Assembly (NCBI GenBank): GCA_905236835.1
Contig: CAJOQY010000227.1
Coordinates: 1 to 11,023 of the forward strand
Reading direction: 5' to 3'
From: an uncultured Oscillibacter sp.
Lineage (GTDB): Bacteria > Bacillota > Clostridia > Oscillospirales > Oscillospiraceae
Length of the DNA: 11,023 nucleotides
A model generated the notes under the pieces. It was not told the origin of the DNA. It searched no databases and was given only the letters and a program-made list of their open reading frames with translations. The translations under genes and the position numbers were made by a program. Each line of letters opens with the position of its first letter. Positions within the stretch are counted from its first letter, which is position 1. Shown piece after piece: positions 6,110 to 11,023 of the stretch.

Positions 6110-7994
6110 ACGGAATCACGAGACTCACGCGCAATCCGGCAATTCCGGCGCGAATTATACGCGCTCCGGCGGGCCGGGATCGCGTCCCGGACGCGGACGC
6201 GGCGAATTTCAAAAACCAAAAGATACGCGCAAAACGCTTGGAAAATTAATCGCGTATTTATATCAATATAAATTCCGGCTTCTGATCGTCGCGTTATTGT
6301 TGATCGCGAGTTCTTTATGTACGGTCGGCGGGTCTTATCTGCTCAAGCCGTTAATCAATGATTATATCGTCCCCGGCGATTTCGCGGGATTGATCAAAAT
6401 GCTGGCGTTCATGGGCTTTGTATATATCACCGGCATCGCCTGTTCTTACGGTTACGCCCGTATGATGGTTGATATTGCCCAAAATACCGTGGCGAAACTC
6501 CGGGAGGATTTATTCGCCAAAATGCAGACATTGCCGTTATCGTTTTTCGATACGCATACCCACGGCGAACTGATGAGCCGCTATACGAATGATATTGAAA
6601 ATATATCAGAAGCGATTAATAACAGTTTCGGAAGTTTTATCTCCTGCGTTTTGAATTTCAGCCTGACAATTATCATGATGCTGATTTTAAATCCGGCTTT
6701 AAGCCTTGTGACGTTCGGGATGTTGATCATCATGTTTTTTGTCGTGACGAAAATCGGCGGGGCGAGTCGGCGTTATTTCACGGAACAGCAACAGGCGCTG
6801 GGCGCCGTCAACGGCTATATTGAGGAAATGACGGAGGGCCAAAAAGTCATTAAAGTTTTCCGGCATGAACGGGAAGCGTTAAACGGCTTTGACGAGAAAA
6901 ACAACGCGTATCAGAAAGCCGCCACGCGCGCGCATATCTTCGCGAGCGTCATGATGCCCGCGATGGGCAATTTAAGCTATTTGAATTACGCTTTGACCTG
7001 CGCGGTCGGCGGTCTGATGGCGATTCATACGAATGATTTGGGCGGGCTTGCCGCGTTTTTGCAATATTCCCGGCAGGTCAGCCAGCCAATCACGCAGATT
7101 TCACAGCAAGTCAATGTTTTATTGGCGGCTGTCGCGGGCGCGGAACGCGTATTTGAAATCATGGACACGGAGCCGGAATTAGACGCCGGCGAAATCACGC
7201 TGTCTTATTCCGACGCGTCCGGATGGTCATGGACGAAGCCGGACGGCAAAACGATCCCGTTACATGGCGGCGTGAAATTAAATCATGTCATATTCGGCTA
7301 TACGCCCAATCAAACGGTATTGCGGGATATTTCGTTATATGCCAAACCGGGACAGAAAATCGCGTTCGTCGGATCCACCGGCGCGGGCAAAACGACGATT
7401 ACGAATTTGATCAATCGATTTTATGAAATCCGCGACGGCGAAATTTTATATGACGGACTTGACATCCGCGATATTCAAAAATCGTCTCTGCGCAAGTCCT
7501 TGGGCGTGGTCTTGCAGGATACGCATTTATTCACCGGCACGGTCCGGGATAATATCCGCTATGGCCGACCGGACGCGCCGGACGGGGAAGTATACGCCGC
7601 CGCGAAACTGGCCGGGGCGGATCAGTTTATCCGGCGTCTGCCAAACGGCTATGACACGATTTTATCCGGCGACGGCGGCAATTTGAGCCAAGGCGAACGG
7701 CAATTGTTAAATATCGCCCGCGCCGCCTGCGCCCATCCGCCTGTTTTGATCTTGGACGAGGCCACAAGCTCTATCGACACCCGCACGGAAAAAATTATTG
7801 AACAGGGCATGGATCGGCTGATGACCGGACGGACCGTGTTTGTGATCGCGCACCGGCTGTCGACAGTCCGCAACGCCCGCGCGATTATGGTTCTGGAAAA
7901 CGGCGAAATCATAGAGCGCGGCGATCATCAGGAATTATTAAATCAAAAAGGCCGCTATTATCATCTTTATACCGGTCAGGCGGAATTGGATTGA
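6102..7994 (+). CDS. ABC exporter half-transporter with consensus ATPase residues (TM288-like)
   Basis: This 630-residue partner completes the heterodimer. The nucleotide-binding domain has Walker A GSTGAGKTT (Lys430), Q-loop VLQDTHLFTGTV, signature LSQGERQ, Walker B VLILDEATSSID with catalytic Glu553, and switch His584 in IAHRLSTV. Its Walker and switch residues are all consensus, so with the upstream subunit's signature it should form the hydrolytically active site. The membrane domain spans about residues 55-330 with the coupling-helix region around VIKVFRHEREALNGF. The N-terminus is a hydrophilic Gly/Arg/Pro-rich tail of about 40 residues (GGPGSRPGRGRGEF), a feature I know from this subunit class in Firmicutes. 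I chose ATG 6102 because AAGGGG (6087-6092) sits 9 bases before it and the ATG overlaps the stop of the previous gene by 8 bp, a translational-coupling arrangement. An in-frame ATG at 6066 is upstream but lacks this support. Export across the cytoplasmic membrane is expected; the substrate is unknown. Confidence 0.93.
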   Translation: MAERNHETHAQSGNSGANYTRSGGPGSRPGRGRGEFQKPKDTRKTLGKLIAYLYQYKFRLLIVALLLIASSLCTVGGSYLLKPLINDYIVPGDFAGLIKMLAFMGFVYITGIACSYGYARMMVDIAQNTVAKLREDLFAKMQTLPLSFFDTHTHGELMSRYTNDIENISEAINNSFGSFISCVLNFSLTIIMMLILNPALSLVTFGMLIIMFFVVTKIGGASRRYFTEQQQALGAVNGYIEEMTEGQKVIKVFRHEREALNGFDEKNNAYQKAATRAHIFASVMMPAMGNLSYLNYALTCAVGGLMAIHTNDLGGLAAFLQYSRQVSQPITQISQQVNVLLAAVAGAERVFEIMDTEPELDAGEITLSYSDASGWSWTKPDGKTIPLHGGVKLNHVIFGYTPNQTVLRDISLYAKPGQKIAFVGSTGAGKTTITNLINRFYEIRDGEILYDGLDIRDIQKSSLRKSLGVVLQDTHLFTGTVRDNIRYGRPDAPDGEVYAAAKLAGADQFIRRLPNGYDTILSGDGGNLSQGERQLLNIARAACAHPPVLILDEATSSIDTRTEKIIEQGMDRLMTGRTVFVIAHRLSTVRNARAIMVLENGEIIERGDHQELLNQKGRYYHLYTGQAELD

Positions 7995-8033
7995 AAATAA
8001 TAAAAATATTAAAATTTTAATATTTAAATATTT
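7995..8033. repeat. 39-bp A/T-only spacer with overlapping palindromes
   Basis: There is no G or C for 39 bases after the exporter stop codon. A 22-bp perfect palindrome (8004-8025, centre AAAATTTT) overlaps a second perfect 14-bp palindrome (8019-8032). The two share bases, so only one hairpin could form at a time in RNA. This region may terminate the exporter transcript. TTGAAA at 7991-7996 could be a -35 box, but no good -10 stands at the right distance. Confidence 0.6.
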
Positions 8034-8057
8034 GAATTCACTGGAAAGGAAAGCGCT

Positions 8058-10220
8058 GTGGCAAACTATCAAAGCGACGCGAAAGACAGCCAAAACGCGG
8101 ATCACGGCAATGAATGGATTCAGGCGGCGTCCGTGACCATCCGCCGCGAACCGGAGAAACCGCCGCCGCCCAATCCGTCCCGGACGGATTATCAGACCGC
8201 CGGGATATTGAAAAAAATATGGGCGGACGCGGAAAATAAAAATAATATTCCCGCGGAAGCGGATCAAAAAGATTTTTATATCCGGCTTTTGGCGCGGCAT
8301 TATCATAACGCTATATTAAAGCGTCTCCCGAAGCCGTCAGCGCGGAAACAGCTCAGACGGACGCAGGCCGCCGGATATTTAAACGACTTTCTCGCCATGG
8401 AAAAGCATTGTGAGAGCAAGCGGATTCCGGTGGTTCTGCGGCGGTTCGCCCGGACAGGCTTATGGATGCACAAACATCCGGATTCCGAATTGGCCGCGCG
8501 GGCGAAAGCGCGTTATGTTGATATATTATTCAACGCCGCGCGTCAGGCCGTCACGGATTTCAACGCCGCCCAGCCGGAAGCGGATCTGACAGCTTTGTTA
8601 CAGGAAAAAGAATTTCCGTGCCATATGCTGATGGAAAACGTACTGGCGAAAATCTGGTCCGTCTGGTACGTCCCGCGCGCGATTCGTACAAGCCTGTCTC
8701 TTCTGGTGGCGTTGAATCCGAAAGACGAATATCCGGAAGCGCGGGCCATGCACAGGCATTTTATATTGCATCTTGGCGGGACGAATACGGGCAAAACGTA
8801 TGACGGACTGCAAGCGTTGATTCAGGCCAAAACAGGGATTTATCTCGGGCCGCTGCGTCTGCTTGCCATGGAAGCGCAGGAGGCGTTGTTGGATTCCGGC
8901 GTCAAATGCGGCCTGTCCACCGGCGAGGAAGAGGATTTGTTAGACGACGATACGCATATTGCCGCGACGGCTGAAAAATTGGATTTAAAAAAATATTACG
9001 ACGCGGCTGTGATTGACGAATGCCAGATGATTTCTGACAGACAGCGCGGTTACGCGTGGACGCGCGCGATTTTGGGGATCCAATGCCCGGAAATTCATTT
9101 ATGCGCCGCGCCGCAGGCGAAAAATTTATTACTGCGTTTAATCGACAGCTGCGGCGATACGTTTTCCGTCCGGATTCACGAACGCAAAACGCCGCTGATC
9201 TGCATGAATCGCGCGATTGATTTTCAGCATATCCAGCCGGGGGACGCGTTGATTACATTCTCGAAATTGGGCGTATTGAAAGTCGCCGAAGCGCTGCGTC
9301 AGGACGGCAAAGAACCCGCGATTATTTACGGCGCTCTGCCGTATTCCACAAGACGAAAACAGATGGAAGGCTTTTTAGAGGGCCGTATGCGCTACGTCGT
9401 CGCCACGGACGCGATCGGCATGGGGTTAAACTTACCGATCCGGCGCGTGATTTTCATGGATACGGAAAAATTTGACGGCGTCGAACGCCGGGAATTAAAG
9501 CCGGAGGAAATTCAGCAGATCGCGGGACGCGCCGGAAGATTTGGGATGTATCAAGAGGGTTATGTCGGCGCGATGGAAAATCTAAGCATGATCCGCGCGG
9601 GCGTGTCCGCGTATATTCCGCCGCTGGAATACGCCGTGGCCGGATTTTCCGATCTGGTCCTGCGCGTTGATTTTGATTTATTGGAAGTCCTGACGGAATG
9701 GAATCAGCTTCCGACCGTCGATCCGTATATGAAATTAGATATTTCGCGTTATATTTCCATGATTTCCAAAATACGCGAAATGGGATTCTCACTCACGAAA
9801 GAACAGGAACTGCGCGCGGCGAATATCCCGTTTGACGAGACGGAGGACGCCTTGAGAGATTTGTTTTTCCAGTTCTTGCGCCGTTATCAGCAAAACGAGA
9901 GCATTGAACAGCCCGGATTATCCGAAACGGAAAAGCATACTTTGCCGGAACTGGAATTATATTATCGCAAATTGGATTTATATTTTTCATTCGCCAAAGC
10001 GTTTGGCTTTCCCGTGGATGAGGATAAATTATATAATACCCGCGAAGCCGTCGCGGATGAAATCAACGAGATATTACTGCACCGTCTGCGGAATAATATC
10101 CGATTCTGCGCGAAATGCGGAAAGGCCCTGCCGCCGAATCATCACGGGCGATTATGCGAGGACTGTTTTCACCAGCGGCAAAACGCGCGTATCGTCCGGC
10201 ATTACGGGCGTAAACGCTGA
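8058..10220 (+). CDS. SUV3-like ATP-dependent RNA helicase with C-terminal zinc ribbon
   Basis: The 720-residue protein is a superfamily 2 helicase most like SUV3, the helicase of the mitochondrial RNA-degrading complex. Motif I is GGTNTGKT (Lys246; SUV3 has GPTNSGKT), motif Ia GPLRLLAMEA, then STGEE, motif II DECQM (residues 320-324; SUV3 has DEIQM), motif V ATDAIGMGLNLPIRRVIF and motif VI QIAGRAGRFG (about 487-496). The region after the helicase core (NIPFDETEDALRDLFFQFLRRY and LELYYRKLDLYFSFAKAFG) fits the SUV3 C-terminal domain. The last 40 residues hold CxxC-x12-CxxC (Cys684, 687, 700, 703), a probable zinc ribbon for nucleic-acid contact. About 235 residues precede motif I, starting with a charged, Pro-rich stretch and continuing as predicted helices. 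The start is GTG 8058, supported by GGAAAGGA (8043-8050) 7 bases upstream. A role in RNA unwinding or turnover is inferred from the family. No exoribonuclease gene lies next to it here. Confidence 0.9.
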   Translation: MANYQSDAKDSQNADHGNEWIQAASVTIRREPEKPPPPNPSRTDYQTAGILKKIWADAENKNNIPAEADQKDFYIRLLARHYHNAILKRLPKPSARKQLRRTQAAGYLNDFLAMEKHCESKRIPVVLRRFARTGLWMHKHPDSELAARAKARYVDILFNAARQAVTDFNAAQPEADLTALLQEKEFPCHMLMENVLAKIWSVWYVPRAIRTSLSLLVALNPKDEYPEARAMHRHFILHLGGTNTGKTYDGLQALIQAKTGIYLGPLRLLAMEAQEALLDSGVKCGLSTGEEEDLLDDDTHIAATAEKLDLKKYYDAAVIDECQMISDRQRGYAWTRAILGIQCPEIHLCAAPQAKNLLLRLIDSCGDTFSVRIHERKTPLICMNRAIDFQHIQPGDALITFSKLGVLKVAEALRQDGKEPAIIYGALPYSTRRKQMEGFLEGRMRYVVATDAIGMGLNLPIRRVIFMDTEKFDGVERRELKPEEIQQIAGRAGRFGMYQEGYVGAMENLSMIRAGVSAYIPPLEYAVAGFSDLVLRVDFDLLEVLTEWNQLPTVDPYMKLDISRYISMISKIREMGFSLTKEQELRAANIPFDETEDALRDLFFQFLRRYQQNESIEQPGLSETEKHTLPELELYYRKLDLYFSFAKAFGFPVDEDKLYNTREAVADEINEILLHRLRNNIRFCAKCGKALPPNHHGRLCEDCFHQRQNARIVRHYGRKR

Positions 10221-10261
10221 TAAAATTATATTATATTATATTATTATTTTATTTTATAAAA
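10221..10261. repeat. 41-bp A/T-only spacer with TTATA tandem repeat
   Basis: The bases after the helicase stop are A/T only for 41 positions. TTATA is repeated in tandem three times (10226-10240) and is followed by TTAT. The tract runs directly into the AAAAGGA ribosome binding site of the lipoprotein gene. No -35 box is visible. Confidence 0.6.
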
Positions 10262-10273
10262 GGATGTGTTCGC

Positions 10274-10837
10274 ATGAAGCGGAAAGGCAAAAAACAACCG
10301 GCGATTTTGATTTTATGTATATTATGCGTATTCATCGCGCTGATCTGCGCGGGGTGCGCCGATTCAAGCGGCGCGCCGGAATCCCCGGAAAGCGAAAACG
10401 GGAATCTCAATCGGACGGCGGATCATGTCAATACCGGCGCGGCGGATCAAGGCGCGAATCAGACGAATTCCGTCAATCTGGCCTATACGGACGCCGCTGA
10501 AACGCTGATGGAACGCGTCAAAAAAGAGTATGGCGGCGATATAAAATTTATCCGTTCCGGAAGTTCGGAAAACGCCTGTCACGCCCTGATGGACGGAAGC
10601 GCGAATATCATCCTGACGCAGGAGCCGGACGCGGTCATTTGGGCGGAAATTGACGACGGCGGTTTCGCGTGGGATATGACGGCGCTTGCGTTCGACAGCG
10701 ATCAGGCCGCGTTTATTTACGTCATCACGGACGCCGAATTGCCGGAAGATTCCCCGGCGAAAGCGTTGTATCACTGGTTCTTCTCCGAGGCCGGACAAAA
10801 TATGATTCAAGCGATTTATCCCGATCAGGCCGCGTGA
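10274..10837 (+). CDS. Small lipoprotein resembling a shortened PstS-like binding protein
   Basis: The 187-residue product starts MKRKGKKQ, has a hydrophobic segment (about residues 9-26) and ends the signal at Cys28 in ICAGC, a lipobox that is unusual in having Cys at position -3. An Asn/Ser/Gly-rich spacer follows to about residue 68. The remainder matches, by eye, two ends of a PstS-type periplasmic binding domain. The first is the N-lobe stretch IRSGSSENACHALMDGSANIIL (ligand-loop style, GS..a...L.dG.adi). The second is the C-terminal stretch LPEDSPAKALYHWFFSEAGQNMI. Full members have about 150 more residues between these, so the protein looks internally deleted or a minimal form. It would be attached to the outer face of the cytoplasmic membrane. 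The start is supported by AAAAGGA just upstream. No transporter gene adjoins it. The lipoprotein call is fairly firm; the binding-protein relation is tentative, and ligand binding may be lost. Confidence 0.65.
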   Translation: MKRKGKKQPAILILCILCVFIALICAGCADSSGAPESPESENGNLNRTADHVNTGAADQGANQTNSVNLAYTDAAETLMERVKKEYGGDIKFIRSGSSENACHALMDGSANIILTQEPDAVIWAEIDDGGFAWDMTALAFDSDQAAFIYVITDAELPEDSPAKALYHWFFSEAGQNMIQAIYPDQAA

Positions 10838-10850
10838 TTTCGCGTGATTT
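10831..10850 (+). repeat. 10-bp tandem duplication spanning the lipoprotein stop codon
   Basis: CGCGTGATTT is present twice in a row. The first copy contains the TGA stop (10835-10837) of the lipoprotein gene. It looks like a recent slippage or duplication event and does not change the protein. Confidence 0.6.
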
Positions 10851-10869
10851 TTATCAAAATCTCATTATT

Positions 10870-10882
10870 GAATCCCCCCGGC
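10870..10882 (-). repeat. Partial or decayed copy of the palindromic repeat
   Basis: GAATCCCCCCGGCG here is identical to the start of the full reverse copy at 10928-10940 and then diverges (GTTCTTGGCGG). It is probably a truncated or degenerate end of the element. Confidence 0.5.
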
Positions 10883-10928
10883 GGTTCTTGGCGGACGGCC
10901 AACGCGCCCAATGTCATGAACTTAACTG

Positions 10929-10974
10929 AATCCCCCCGGCGCTATCGCGCCACCCCCCTTTGACAAGGGGGGGC
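10929..10974 (-). repeat. REP-like palindromic repeat, intergenic reverse copy
   Basis: The reverse complement reads like the coding copy at 2981-3024 from end to end. It differs only by one extra C in the first C run and one extra base in the loop of the second hairpin (GATA for GAA). It lies downstream of the lipoprotein gene and could act as a transcript-end hairpin as well as a repeat. Confidence 0.85.
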
Positions 10975-11004
10975 AATACGCGGGGCAACGTATCCCCTGA
11001 AAAA

Positions 11005-11023
11005 GCCCCCCTTGTCAAAGGGG
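11005..11023 (+). repeat. REP-like palindromic repeat, forward copy cut by the window edge
   Basis: The first 19 bases match the coding copy exactly (G, six C, TTGTCAAA, GGGG) before the window ends. With the reverse copy at 10929-10974 it forms an inverted pair separated by a 30-base spacer, an arrangement like the composite REP units known from other bacteria. Confidence 0.75.

Noticed and set aside
7991..8023. Possible promoter for the helicase gene starting with TTGAAA
   Set aside because: No -10 hexamer of useful quality at 16-18 bp; TAT-like words in an A/T-only tract carry no weight.
9904..10500. Plus-strand frame overlapping the helicase 3' end and the lipoprotein 5' end
   Set aside because: It runs out of frame through two better-supported genes with their own ribosome binding sites, and its composition is unlike any domain.

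Overview
The window looks like a chromosomal piece from an uncultured member of the Bacillota, probably class Clostridia. The evidence is the gene content: a clostridial-style LRR_5 protein, a Cthe_2159-type beta-helix protein, a MocR/GabR-type regulator, a TM287/288-type heterodimeric ABC exporter, a bacterial SUV3-like helicase and a lipoprotein. Ribosome binding sites are purine-rich and one start is GTG. Coding DNA is rich in GCG, CGG and GGC codons, while several gene boundaries are pure A/T tracts of about 40 to 70 bp. This placement is an inference from families and composition; there is no marker gene in the window.

All seven genes lie on the plus strand. At 3-1130 is the C-terminal part of a leucine-rich-repeat protein whose frame is still open at the left edge. 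A 71-bp A/T-only spacer containing a 36-bp palindrome separates it from 1222-2748, a secreted carbohydrate-binding beta-helix protein. That gene overlaps by 20 bp a MocR-type regulator (2729-4150). The regulator has two unusual traits. Its PLP-binding lysine position is glutamine, and a palindromic repeat has been absorbed in frame into its interdomain linker. A 200-bp spacer (4151-4354) carries a strong extended -10 promoter and a 12-bp direct repeat that could be an operator. It leads into an overlapping pair of ABC exporter half-transporters (4355-6109, 6102-7994). One carries the degenerate and the other the consensus ATPase residues, as expected for a heterodimer.

After a second A/T-only spacer with a 22-bp palindrome comes a SUV3-like RNA helicase with a C-terminal four-cysteine zinc ribbon (8058-10220). 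A third A/T-only spacer leads to a small lipoprotein that resembles an internally shortened periplasmic-binding protein (10274-10837). The right edge (10870-11023) is a cluster of the same palindromic repeat that sits inside the MocR gene.

Functionally, the most coherent group is the regulator, the promoter with direct repeats and the exporter pair. A reasonable but unproven reading is that the MocR protein controls the exporter. The other genes show no obvious shared pathway. I see no CRISPR array, transposase, phage gene, tRNA or rRNA, and no convincing multi-gene defence system. The best leads are the lysine-less MocR protein, the repeat used as coding sequence, and the A/T-only palindromic spacers.
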